Below are positions 28,361-36,146 of a DNA stretch of 64,000 bases, in pieces. The DNA is from Gallaecimonas xiamenensis 3-C-1. GTDB lineage: Bacteria; Pseudomonadota; Gammaproteobacteria; Enterobacterales; Gallaecimonadaceae. Where the stretch lies: contig NZ_AMRI01000004.1 in assembly GCF_000299915.1 (NCBI RefSeq), positions 124,001 to 188,000 of the forward strand, given 5' to 3'. The position numbers and the translations under genes are program-made. How positions within the stretch are numbered: the first letter of the stretch is position 1; the number at the start of each line of letters is the position of its first letter. Under the pieces are notes generated by a model. The model did not search any database, was not told the DNA's origin, and saw only the letters and a program-made list of their open reading frames with translations.

Positions 28361-29127
28361 CCGTAGGCGGCCTGGGTACGTTCGTTAAGGTCACGGAGTA
28401 TGGCCAGCTCCTCGGCGGTGGGCGCCTGGGTGGTGGCTACGGTGGCGGCAACCTTAAGGGGCCAGCCGGTGGCAGCTACCACCTGCTCGACGCTTACCCC
28501 GGGGTGAACGGCGGTCAGGGTCAGCTCCTTGGTGACTGGATCGGGCTCTAGGATACCCAGGTCGGTGATCACCATGGCCGGACCCTTGCCGGGCAGGCCC
28601 AGGCGCTCTCGGCTGTCGCCGCCGTCCAAGAAGCCCACTGATGTAATGAAATCGAGCTTTTCCACAAAGGCCCTGGCGTTGTGCTTCAAGGTGATCAGCA
28701 CCCGGCCGCAGTGGGAGGCGATCTCCGGTGCGCCGCCGGCGCCGGGCAGGCGCACCTTGGGCTTGGCGTAGTCGCCGATCACCGTGGTGTTGATGTTGGC
28801 GAAGCGGTCAATCTGGGCGGCGCCCAGGAAACCGGTGCGGATCTTGCCGCCCTGAAGCCAGTAGCGGAACATCTCGGGCACCGAGATCACACTGATGGCG
28901 GTGTCGGCCAGCTCGCCGTCGCCGATGGACAGGGGCAGGACATTGGGCTTGGTGTCCAGGGTGCCGCTTTCGTAGATAAGCTTGATCTGCTTGGCATGGC
29001 TGAGCCTGGCCATATTGGCCGCCGCGCTCGGCAAACCTATCCCCACAAAACAGACATCATCCTCGGCCAGCATTCGGGCGGCCGCCACCGTCATCATTTC
29101 CGAGGCGCTGTAGGCTTGCTCAGACAT
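28357..29127 (-). CDS. catJ: 3-oxoadipate CoA-transferase subunit B
   Basis: This 256-residue subunit matches Pseudomonas CatJ in length and motifs: SASEMMTVAAARML, CFVGIGLPSAAANMARL, IYESG (family active-site Glu), LPLSIGDGEL, GFLGAAQIDRFANINTTVIGDY, VRLPGAGGAPEIA and VHPGVSVEQVVAATGW. With CatI it transfers CoA from succinyl-CoA to 3-oxoadipate. The ATG lies inside the end of catI (8-bp overlap) with GGAGG upstream, so the subunits are translationally coupled. A role on another 3-oxo diacid is possible, but the PcaR-like regulator and pcaF nearby support 3-oxoadipate. Confidence 0.9.
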   Translation of the reverse strand: MSEQAYSASEMMTVAAARMLAEDDVCFVGIGLPSAAANMARLSHAKQIKLIYESGTLDTKPNVLPLSIGDGELADTAISVISVPEMFRYWLQGGKIRTGFLGAAQIDRFANINTTVIGDYAKPKVRLPGAGGAPEIASHCGRVLITLKHNARAFVEKLDFITSVGFLDGGDSRERLGLPGKGPAMVITDLGILEPDPVTKELTLTAVHPGVSVEQVVAATGWPLKVAATVATTQAPTAEELAILRDLNERTQAAYG

Positions 29128-29974
29128 AATCGGCCTCCTGCAACTTACGCAAGTAATGGGAAAAATCCTGGGTGTCCAGGACAAAGTCCTGCATCCAGGC
29201 CTTAAAGCTGTCGTAGTCCCGGGCTATGGCGTCCCACTTGATATAAAAGCGGTTGTTGCGCGGGTAATAGCCGCTGGCATAGGACGGGAAGGCCCCCATG
29301 GGTACCACGCAGACGGCGTCAATGACCCAGGCGGGAATGACGGTGCCGCCCTGGCTGTCATCAACCCGGTCCACCACTTCTTCGACGGTGACAATGGCCA
29401 CCTTGGCCGCCAGCACCGCTTCTTTTTGCACCCCGACGATACCGCTCAGCCAGACGTTGCCTTCCTTGTCGGCCTTCTGGGCATGGATGATGGCTACGTC
29501 CGGGTTGATGGCCGGCACCGCCGCCAGGGCCTTGCCGGTAAAGGGGCAGGTCAGGCGTTTGATGTTGGGGTTGATGTCCTCGTAGGAGGTGCCAAGGTAG
29601 CCGTCGAACAGGGCCAGGGGCAGGCCGCTGGCACCGGCGACGTAGGCGTTGGCCATGGCGGCGTGGGCATGCTCTTCGATAACCAGCGCCTTGGGCCTTT
29701 GGTGCTCGAAGGCGTCGCGAAAGCGGTGCAGGGAGCCGACACCGGGGTTGCCCCCCCAGGAAAAGATCATCTTGTCGACACAGCCCATGCCGATCAGCTG
29801 GTCATAGATAAGATCCGGGGTCATGCGGACGACCGTCAGGCCGGTGATGCCCTGGCGGATGATCTCCAGGCCCGCTGCGTAGGGGATAAGGTGGGTAAAA
29901 CCTTCCAGTGCCACTGTACTGCCGGGCAGGACATGTCGTTGGATGGCGTCCCTCAGGGTCAAATGTTCAGCCAT
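29120..29974 (-). CDS. catI: 3-oxoadipate CoA-transferase subunit A
   Basis: This 284-residue subunit follows CatI closely: LTLRDAIQRHV, GSTVALEGFTHLIPYAAGLEIIRQG, VRMTPDLIYDQLIGMGC, FSWGGNPGVGSLHRFRDA, NAYVAGASGLPLALF, INPDVAIIHAQKADKEGNVWL and a C-terminal DFSHYLRKLQ. It binds CoA in the heteromeric transferase that makes 3-oxoadipyl-CoA. It is the first gene of a minus-strand catIJ operon. A PcaR-like box begins 13 bp upstream of the ATG, so the operator is probably at or just after the transcription start. Confidence 0.92.
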   Translation of the reverse strand: MAEHLTLRDAIQRHVLPGSTVALEGFTHLIPYAAGLEIIRQGITGLTVVRMTPDLIYDQLIGMGCVDKMIFSWGGNPGVGSLHRFRDAFEHQRPKALVIEEHAHAAMANAYVAGASGLPLALFDGYLGTSYEDINPNIKRLTCPFTGKALAAVPAINPDVAIIHAQKADKEGNVWLSGIVGVQKEAVLAAKVAIVTVEEVVDRVDDSQGGTVIPAWVIDAVCVVPMGAFPSYASGYYPRNNRFYIKWDAIARDYDSFKAWMQDFVLDTQDFSHYLRKLQEADYV

Positions 29975-29986
29975 GTAAGCCTCGTT

Positions 29987-30001
29987 GTTCGACTATCGCA
30001 C
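29987..30001. promoter_or_regulatory. PcaR-like operator upstream of catI
   Basis: GTTCGACTATCGCAC differs at two bases from the remembered P. putida PcaR site. A second GTTCGA half-site starts 19 bp further (30006). It is located 12 bp before the catI start on the other strand. Confidence 0.65.
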
Positions 30002-30235
30002 GTATGTTCGATTAGTGGAAATCCTAAGAGGCCCTTCCGGTGGCTGTCAAGGGCGATCAGGACGGAGCAGTGCTGCAAAAAACACCGCCTTGGGGCCGCA
30101 GGGCCCGTCCTGGTTGCCGTTGGCGGCAGTTGACGTATTCGTAAAAGGGCGAGCCGTATTAGCCTTTAGTGGTAAGGCGCTTGATCGACCCTGGCTTTCG
30201 TGCAAGAGTCTAATCGTCAGCATTTACGAACAAAA

Positions 30236-30250
30236 GTTCGATAATCGAAC
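30236..30250. promoter_or_regulatory. PcaR-like operator overlapping the transporter promoter
   Basis: GTTCGATAATCGAAC is nearly perfectly dyad-symmetric and differs from the remembered PcaR site by one base. It contains GATAAT, a fair -10 element, as in the PcaR-controlled pcaIJ promoter. It ends 17 bp before the substrate-binding protein ATG. Confidence 0.68.
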
Positions 30251-30267
30251 TAAATAAGGTGAAAGCT

Positions 30268-31257
30268 ATGAAAAAACGTACTCTGATGGGGGCTCTCTGG
30301 GCCGTTGGCGCTGCTGCTGCCTTGTCCTTTACGTCATCTGCCGTTGCCAAGGGTGACTGGCCGCAAGAGAACATTACCCTGGTGGTGCCTTACGCTGCCG
30401 GTGGTACCACCGATGTCCTGTCCCGCCGGGTCGCCGACCTGCTGCAAGCGGAGCTGGGCAAACCGGTGATAGTGGAAAACCGCCCCGGTGCCGGCTCTAC
30501 CGTCGCTACCGCGCAACTGACCCGGGCCCGTGACCCTAACTACCGCATCCTGATGGCCTCCCCTGGCCACTCCATCGGCGCCGCCATCTACCCTGGCCTG
30601 CGCTATGACCCGGTCCAGGACTTCCGCTTTATCCGTAACGTCATCAACATCCCCAATGTGATGGTGGTGCCGGCCAATAGCCCTTACAACAGCGTGGCCG
30701 AGTTCGTTAAAGCGGCCCGTGAAAAAGACGGCATGGCGTTCAGCTCCTCTGGTGTTGGCAGCTCCATCCACATGTCCGGTGAGCTGTTCAAGAAGATGAC
30801 CGGTACCAAGATGGTGCACGTGCCTTTCCGTGGCAGTGGTGAGGCCCTGCCGGCCCTGATCTCTGGTGACGTGGACGTGTCCTTCGAGAACCTGCCCACC
30901 GTTATGGCCATGATCAAGTCCGGCCAGGTCAAGGCCTTGGCGGTGACCACCGACAAGCCGTCCCCCTTCCTGCCCGGTATCCCCACCCTGGCTGAAGCCG
31001 GCAAGGACCTGGGCCTGGCCAACTACCAGACCTCCGCCTGGTTCGGCCTGGTTGCCAACAAGAAGATGTCCGAAGAAGCGGTCGGCAAACTGCAGGGGGC
31101 CCTGGACAAGGTCATGGCCAACCAGGCTTTCCTGAACTTCCTGCCCCAGTTGGGTGCTGAGCCTGCCACCGAGAAAGGTGACAACTTCAAGGCCTTCGTT
31201 GCCAAAGACGTGCAGAAATGGGCCGACGTTGCCCAGGAAGCCGGGATCCGCAACTAA
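30268..31257 (+). CDS. Tripartite tricarboxylate transporter substrate-binding protein (TctC/Bug family)
   Basis: This 329-residue periplasmic protein has a signal peptide (about 1-27, AVA|KG). Bug-family motifs are ITLVVPYAAGGTTDVLSRRVADLLQAELGKPVIVENRPGAG at the N-terminus (given as a continuous family block, here cited by its ends ITLVVPYAAGG and VIVENRPGAG), GVGSSIHMSGELF, MVHVPFRGSGEALPALISGDVD, and GIPTLAEAGKDL. Such proteins bind organic acids or aromatics and deliver them to TctAB. The ATG after AAGGTG was preferred to a GTG three codons earlier. Control by the upstream PcaR-like box suggests 3-oxoadipate or a precursor as ligand; this is inference. Confidence 0.92.
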   Translation: MKKRTLMGALWAVGAAAALSFTSSAVAKGDWPQENITLVVPYAAGGTTDVLSRRVADLLQAELGKPVIVENRPGAGSTVATAQLTRARDPNYRILMASPGHSIGAAIYPGLRYDPVQDFRFIRNVINIPNVMVVPANSPYNSVAEFVKAAREKDGMAFSSSGVGSSIHMSGELFKKMTGTKMVHVPFRGSGEALPALISGDVDVSFENLPTVMAMIKSGQVKALAVTTDKPSPFLPGIPTLAEAGKDLGLANYQTSAWFGLVANKKMSEEAVGKLQGALDKVMANQAFLNFLPQLGAEPATEKGDNFKAFVAKDVQKWADVAQEAGIRN

Positions 31258-31261
31258 GAAA

Positions 31262-31284
31262 AAAGGGGGGCTTGGCCCCCCTTT
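31262..31284 (+). promoter_or_regulatory. Intra-operon GC-rich stem between tctC- and tctB-like genes
   Basis: AAAGGGGGG, loop CTTGG and CCCCCCTTT form a 9-bp stem immediately after the binding-protein stop. Only three T follow, so it is a poor terminator. It probably protects the upstream message or lowers read-through, giving more binding protein than permease. Confidence 0.6.
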
Positions 31285-31294
31285 GACGGGAGCC

Positions 31295-31810
31295 ATGATG
31301 GACACTGTATCCATGACTCAAAGCAAACGCCGTAGCCTGAGCCTTAATGGCGATGTGGTTCTCGGCCTCATCTTCCTGGTGGCGGCCCTGGTGTTCCTGG
31401 TCAAGCTGGTGCCGGACTTTATCGAGCAGCCGGGCTATATGCAGCATCCACTGCTGTCGCCGCGCTTTTTGCCCAGCGTCATGGGCTGGATAGTGCTGGT
31501 GCTGAGCCTGGGACTGGTGCTGGGCGGCCTGCTCAAAGACGCCAAAGCCGTCGCTGGCCAGTACCCTTTACTCAAAGGGGTACCGGCAGCCCAGTACCTC
31601 TGCATTCTGGTGGCCTTGGCCCTGTACGGCTTCGGTTTTGAATACCTGGGTGCCCCCCTGACCGGTGCGGCGGCGACAGTGCTGCTCTTTGCCGGCCTCA
31701 AGGTGCGTCATCCCCTGCTTTATGTGTTGGCGGTGGTCTTTCCCCTGGCGGTGTGCTGGGTGTTTAACCACGGCCTCAATGTACCCCTGCCACAGGGTGA
31801 CTGGTGGTGA
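31295..31810 (+). CDS. Tripartite tricarboxylate transporter small subunit (TctB)
   Basis: This 171-residue inner-membrane protein has four predicted helices, at about residues 18-38, 60-80, 100-120 and 140-160, with the TctB layout GDVVLGLIFLVAALVF and PRFLPSVMGWIVLVLSL. The small subunit is needed for transport with TctA, but its role is not well defined. It lies between the binding-protein gene (37 bp upstream) and the TctA gene (61 bp downstream). GGGAG precedes a doubled ATG; the first is used here. Confidence 0.85.
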   Translation: MMDTVSMTQSKRRSLSLNGDVVLGLIFLVAALVFLVKLVPDFIEQPGYMQHPLLSPRFLPSVMGWIVLVLSLGLVLGGLLKDAKAVAGQYPLLKGVPAAQYLCILVALALYGFGFEYLGAPLTGAAATVLLFAGLKVRHPLLYVLAVVFPLAVCWVFNHGLNVPLPQGDWW

Positions 31811-31871
31811 TCCGATGCACGGACGCTTCGGGCCCAAGGGCCTGACCTGAAACCTATAAGAGACGTATCGG

Positions 31872-33353
31872 ATGGAAAACTTCACTGAGGTGCTCAGCCT
31901 TTTCCTGAGCGTAGACAACCTGCTGATGATCGCCGTCGGGGTGCTGATCGGCGTCGTTATCGGGGCCATTCCCGGCCTGACCGCCACCATGGCCGTGGCC
32001 CTGGCCTTGCCCTTTACCTTTGCTATGGAGCCGGTCACCGCCATCCTGCTGTTGGTGGGGATCTACAAAGGCGGCATGTATGGCGGTTCCATCACTGCCA
32101 TCCTTATCCGTACCCCAGGCTCACCGGCGTCGGCCTGTACCCTGCTGGACGGTTACCCCCTGGCCCAGCAAGGCCAAGCCAAAAAAGCCCTGCAGATGGC
32201 CCTTTATGCCTCCTGCATCGCCGACTTTATCTCCAACCTGTCGCTGATCTTCCTGGCCGGTTACCTGGCCAAAATAGCCCTGAACTTCGGGCCGCCGGAG
32301 TACTTCTGGCTGATCTGCTTTAGCCTGACCATCATCATCTCCGTGTCCGGCAACTCGGTACTCAAAGGCCTGATCGCCGCCGCCCTTGGGATCATCATCT
32401 CCACCATAGGCCTTGATGCGGTCTACGGCACTCAGCGCCTGACCTTCGACAACTTCGACCTGATGGACAAGGTCAACTTCGTGCCGCTGCTCATTGGCCT
32501 CTTTGCCATCCCTGAGATCCTGGATTTCTACCTGACCAAGGCCAAGCCCCATATCCAGTCTGCCGCCAAAGGTGCGGCGGTGACCTGGACCGAGCTTAAA
32601 GGCTCCATGAAGTCCATCGTGCGCGGCTCGGTGATCGGTGTCATCATCGGCGCCATCCCCGGCACCGGTGCCACCGCCGCCTCGTTTATTTCCTACTCCG
32701 AGGCCCGCCGCACTTCCCGCAACAAGGACAACTTCGGTAAAGGGGAAGTGGAAGGGGTTGCGGCGGCCGAAGCAGGCAACAATGCCGTTGCCGGCGCCAC
32801 CTTGATCCCGCTCTTGTCCCTGGGTATTCCCGGCGACGTGATCACCGCTATCATCCTCGGCGCCTTCATGCTGCACGGCCTGACCCCGGGCCCGCTGATG
32901 TTCCAGGACAACATCAACCTCATCTATGCCTTGTTCTGCGGCATCATGCTGAGTTCCGTGGTGCTCTTTGCCACCGGCAAGGTAGCCATCCGCTACTTCT
33001 CCTTGATCGCGGATATTCCCAAGGCGGTGCTGTTCCCCATAGTGCTGATGTTCTGCATCTACGGCGCCTACGCGGTCAACAACAACAGTTTCGATATCAC
33101 CGTCATGCTGGTGTTTGGCCTGCTGGGTTTTGTGTTCAACCGCACCGGGGTGGCGGCTGCGCCCTTCCTTATCGGTTTTATCCTGGGGCCCATGTTCGAA
33201 GACAACCTGCGCCGCACCTTGCTGATCGGCAAGGGCGAGCTGGCCATCTTCGTGCGCAACCCCATCGATTGGTTCTTCATCCTGCTGACGGTGCTGTCCT
33301 TGGGCTTTGCCGCCTATCGCTACTGGCAGTCCCTCAAGCAACCCAAAGCCTGA
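31872..33353 (+). CDS. Tripartite tricarboxylate transporter large permease (TctA)
   Basis: This 493-residue protein has about 12 membrane helices and the two TctA signature blocks: GVVIGAIPGLTATMAVALALPFTF at about 27-50 (core VIGAIPGLTA) and its internal repeat GVIIGAIPGTGATAASFISYSEARR at about 257-281 (core IIGAIPGTGA). YKGGMYGGSITAILIRTPG and LGIPGDVITAIILGAFMLHGL are also present. It forms the sodium- or proton-coupled translocation unit in the inner membrane, working with the TctC- and TctB-like proteins. The pcaF gene follows 51 bp later on the same strand, so uptake and final cleavage are probably co-expressed. Confidence 0.94.
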   Translation: MENFTEVLSLFLSVDNLLMIAVGVLIGVVIGAIPGLTATMAVALALPFTFAMEPVTAILLLVGIYKGGMYGGSITAILIRTPGSPASACTLLDGYPLAQQGQAKKALQMALYASCIADFISNLSLIFLAGYLAKIALNFGPPEYFWLICFSLTIIISVSGNSVLKGLIAAALGIIISTIGLDAVYGTQRLTFDNFDLMDKVNFVPLLIGLFAIPEILDFYLTKAKPHIQSAAKGAAVTWTELKGSMKSIVRGSVIGVIIGAIPGTGATAASFISYSEARRTSRNKDNFGKGEVEGVAAAEAGNNAVAGATLIPLLSLGIPGDVITAIILGAFMLHGLTPGPLMFQDNINLIYALFCGIMLSSVVLFATGKVAIRYFSLIADIPKAVLFPIVLMFCIYGAYAVNNNSFDITVMLVFGLLGFVFNRTGVAAAPFLIGFILGPMFEDNLRRTLLIGKGELAIFVRNPIDWFFILLTVLSLGFAAYRYWQSLKQPKA

Positions 33354-33404
33354 TCCCCAACCCAGGCCGCCAAGGCGGCCTGCCTATTCCCGGTAGGACC
33401 TTTT

Positions 33405-34619
33405 ATGACTGATGCATATATCTGTGACGGCATTCGCACGCCCATAGGCCGCTTCGGCGGTGCCCTGGCACCGGTACGTCCCGACGATCTGGGCGCCCTG
33501 GTGCTCAAAGCCCTGGCCGAGCGCAACCCCGGTCTGCGCCTTGACGCCATCGACGACGTCATCTTCGGCTGTGCCAACCAGGCCGGGGAAGACAACCGCA
33601 ACGTGGCCCGCATGTCGAGCCTGCTGGCCGGTCTGCCCCAGTCGGTGCCCGGTACCACAGTCAACCGCCTGTGCGGCTCGGGCATGGACGCCATCGGCAT
33701 GGCTGCCCGCGCCATCAAGAGCGGTGAGCAGCAGCTGGTGCTGGCCGGCGGTGTGGAGTCCATGTCCCGCGCCCCCTTCGTGATGGGTAAGGCGGAGAAG
33801 GCTTTTAGCCGCGAGGCCAATGGCCTCTATGACACCACCATCGGCTGGCGCTTTATCAACCCCCTGATGGCCAGCCAATATGGGGTAGATGCCATGCCGG
33901 AGACGGCGGAAAACGTGGCCGACGACTACGGGATAAACCGCGCCGACCAGGACGCCTTCGCCCTGGCCTCCCAGCAAAAGGCCGCCCGCGCCCAAGAAGC
34001 GGGCGTCTTTGCCGCCGAAATCGTGCCGGTCACAGTGGCCCTTGGCCGGGGTAAAACGGCCCTTGTCAGCCAGGACGAGCACCCCAGGCCCGAAACCAGC
34101 CTGGAGATGCTGGCCAAGCTCAAGGCCCCCTTCAAGGCCGACGGCAGCGGCACCGTTACCGCCGGTAACGCCTCTGGGGTCAACGACGGCGCCTGCGCCC
34201 TTATTCTTGCCTCCAAGGCCGCCGCCGAGGCCCATGGCCTGGTGCCAAGGGCCAGGGTAGTGGCCATGGCCAGCGCCGGTGTGGCCCCCAGGGTGATGGG
34301 CATAGGGCCGGTGCCGGCAGTGCGCAAACTGCTGGCCCAGACCGGCATCAGCCTGGCCGACATCGATGTGATTGAACTTAACGAAGCCTTCGCCGCCCAG
34401 GGCCTGGCGGTGCTGCGCGAGCTTGGCCTCAAGGACGACGATCCCAGGGTCAACCCCAACGGCGGTGCCATTGCCCTTGGCCATCCCCTGGGCATGAGCG
34501 GGGCGCGCCTGGTGCTGACCGCAACCCAGCAGCTGCACCGCAGCCAGGGCCGTTACGCCCTTTGCACCATGTGTATCGGGGTAGGCCAGGGCATAGCCCT
34601 GCTGCTGGAGCGGGTTTGA
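33405..34619 (+). CDS. pcaF: 3-oxoadipyl-CoA thiolase
   Basis: This 404-residue thiolase resembles Pseudomonas PcaF along its length: [34 protein letters not shown], active-site Cys90 in [42 protein letters not shown], and the C-terminal [16 protein letters not shown] (His) and [10 protein letters not shown] (second Cys). It cleaves 3-oxoadipyl-CoA with CoA to acetyl-CoA and succinyl-CoA, the last step of the beta-ketoadipate pathway. It is the last gene of the transporter operon and is followed by a terminator. A general acetyl-CoA acetyltransferase is the alternative, but the FINPLM and GWRF blocks favour PcaF. Confidence 0.93.
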   Translation: MTDAYICDGIRTPIGRFGGALAPVRPDDLGALVLKALAERNPGLRLDAIDDVIFGCANQAGEDNRNVARMSSLLAGLPQSVPGTTVNRLCGSGMDAIGMAARAIKSGEQQLVLAGGVESMSRAPFVMGKAEKAFSREANGLYDTTIGWRFINPLMASQYGVDAMPETAENVADDYGINRADQDAFALASQQKAARAQEAGVFAAEIVPVTVALGRGKTALVSQDEHPRPETSLEMLAKLKAPFKADGSGTVTAGNASGVNDGACALILASKAAAEAHGLVPRARVVAMASAGVAPRVMGIGPVPAVRKLLAQTGISLADIDVIELNEAFAAQGLAVLRELGLKDDDPRVNPNGGAIALGHPLGMSGARLVLTATQQLHRSQGRYALCTMCIGVGQGIALLLERV

Positions 34620-34649
34620 CCTGCCGCCAAGGCTGTGACACAACAACAT

Positions 34650-34671
34650 GGCGCCCAAGGGCGCCTTTTTT
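34650..34671 (+). terminator. Rho-independent terminator
   Basis: GGCGCCC, loop AA and GGGCGCC are followed by six T. It closes the transporter-pcaF operon just before modF. The stem is identical to the one at 24763-24779. Confidence 0.85.
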
Positions 34672-34687
34672 CATCCAAGGAGCGCCC

Positions 34688-36076
34688 ATGCTGAACCTGG
34701 CCCAAGCCCACTTTCCCCTGGCAAACGACAAGCACCTGGTGGTGCCTCAGTTGTCCCTGGCGCCGGGGCAGTGCCTCTGGGTAGGCGGCGGCAACGGCAG
34801 CGGCAAGAGCCTGCTGCTAAGGGCCCTTGCCGGCCAGCTGCCTTGCAGCCAGGGCCAATGCCAGTTACCGGCAAGCACTGCCTTGGTGTCCATGGACGGC
34901 CAGCTGGCCCTTTGGGACCAGGCCTTTAAGGACGCCAATACCGACTGGGCCTTTGCAGGGGAAGAGCTGGTGGCCAGCGCCCTGGGGCTGTTGTGCCAGG
35001 TTGCCTCTGAGCCAGAGGCCCGCGCCATGGCGCAGATGCTGGGGTTGGGGGCGGTGCTGGACAGTCCCTTTACGGCCCTTTCCAGCGGTGAAGGGCGCAA
35101 GCTGCTGCTGGCCAGGGCCTTGTTGCAAAAGCCGGCGCTGTTACTGCTGGACGAGCCTTACGCCGGCCTGGACACCAAGGCCCGCCAGGCCTTGACCGGC
35201 CATTTACAACCTTTGTTGGCCGCCGGCCTGGCGCTGGTGCTGGTCAGCAGCCGCCAGGAGGACTGGCCGTTGCCTTGCCAGCAAGGCCATATGGACAGCC
35301 TGTGTTGGCAGCCAGGGCCACAACCGGAAGTCTTTGCCCAGGGAGAGCTGCCACCACCGCTGGACGCTCCCAAAGCAGAACCGGCAGGCCCTCTGGTGGT
35401 CCTTAATGACCTCTGGGTACGCTTTGGGGACAAGGCGGTGCTGACCGGCCTCAACTGGCAGCTGCAACGGGGCCAGCACTGGCAAATTATCGGCCCCAAC
35501 GGCGCCGGCAAGTCGACGTTGCTGTCGATTATCACCGGGGAAAATCCTCAGGGTTTTAGCAACCAGGTCTGGCTTTTTGGCCGGCGTCGGGGCAGCGGCG
35601 AGACATTGTGGGATATCCGTGCCCAGCAGGGTTTGGTGTCACCGGCCCTCCATGGCGCCTACCGGGTCAACTGCACCGCGCTGGACGTGGTGCTGTCGGG
35701 TTTTTTCGACTCCATCGGCCTTTACCAGGCACCGGGGGAGCGGCGCCTGGCGCTGGCCCGCCAGTGGCTGGCCCTGTTGGGGCTGGATGAAGACAGCGCT
35801 TTTTTAGGTCTTTCCTACGGGGAACAGCGCTTGCTGCTTATCGCCAGGGCCATGGTCAAGCACCCCAGGCTGTTAATACTGGACGAACCCTACCAAGGGG
35901 TGGATAGCGCCCGGCGCCAGCGCCTTAGCCGCTTTCTAAGCCTGTTGATGGCCAAGGGCCGCACCCAGCTGCTGCTGGTCAGCCACCACGGGGAGGATAG
36001 CCCAGGAGGGATAAGCCACCGGCTGCATTTCGAGCCCGCCGGTGACGGCTGGCACTACCGCACCGAAGCGCTATGA
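34688..36076 (+). CDS. modF: ABC-type ATPase ModF
   Basis: This 462-residue protein has two ABC ATPase domains and no membrane domain. The first has Walker A GGNGSGKS at about 37-44, signature LSSGEGRK and Walker B LLLLDEP; the second has GPNGAGKS, LSYGEQRL and LLILDEP. The linker blocks HWQIIGPNGAGKSTLLSIITGENPQG (core HWQIIGPNG) and FGRRRGSGETLWDI closely match E. coli ModF, and LSGFFDSIGLYQ does too. ModF is linked to molybdate metabolism in E. coli, but its mechanism is not established. AAGGAG lies five bases before the ATG. No mod transport genes are nearby. Confidence 0.92.
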   Translation: MLNLAQAHFPLANDKHLVVPQLSLAPGQCLWVGGGNGSGKSLLLRALAGQLPCSQGQCQLPASTALVSMDGQLALWDQAFKDANTDWAFAGEELVASALGLLCQVASEPEARAMAQMLGLGAVLDSPFTALSSGEGRKLLLARALLQKPALLLLDEPYAGLDTKARQALTGHLQPLLAAGLALVLVSSRQEDWPLPCQQGHMDSLCWQPGPQPEVFAQGELPPPLDAPKAEPAGPLVVLNDLWVRFGDKAVLTGLNWQLQRGQHWQIIGPNGAGKSTLLSIITGENPQGFSNQVWLFGRRRGSGETLWDIRAQQGLVSPALHGAYRVNCTALDVVLSGFFDSIGLYQAPGERRLALARQWLALLGLDEDSAFLGLSYGEQRLLLIARAMVKHPRLLILDEPYQGVDSARRQRLSRFLSLLMAKGRTQLLLVSHHGEDSPGGISHRLHFEPAGDGWHYRTEAL

Positions 36077-36104
36077 AAAAGCCGGGCATAAGCCCGGCTT
36101 TTTT
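36076..36104. terminator. Rho-independent terminator
   Basis: AAAAAGCCGGGC, loop ATAA and GCCCGGCTTTTTT sit at the end of modF; the A-run lets it also serve the convergent TRAP operon. Confidence 0.88.
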
Positions 36105-36146
36105 GATGGGGGAGAACTGCCGGGCAGGGCCCGGCAGGGAAGGGCA

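Larger units (their letters stand above)
29975..30267. other. Divergent catIJ / tripartite-transporter control region
   Basis: This 293-bp gene-free region contains a PcaR-like box near each end (29987-30001 and 30236-30250) and an extra GTTCGA half-site at 30006-30011. The roughly 215 bp between them shows no further gene or strong hairpin. Confidence 0.7.

Noticed and set aside
31262-31284. Calling the hairpin a true operon terminator
   Set aside because: Only three T follow and tctB/tctA-like genes downstream have no promoter of their own in view.
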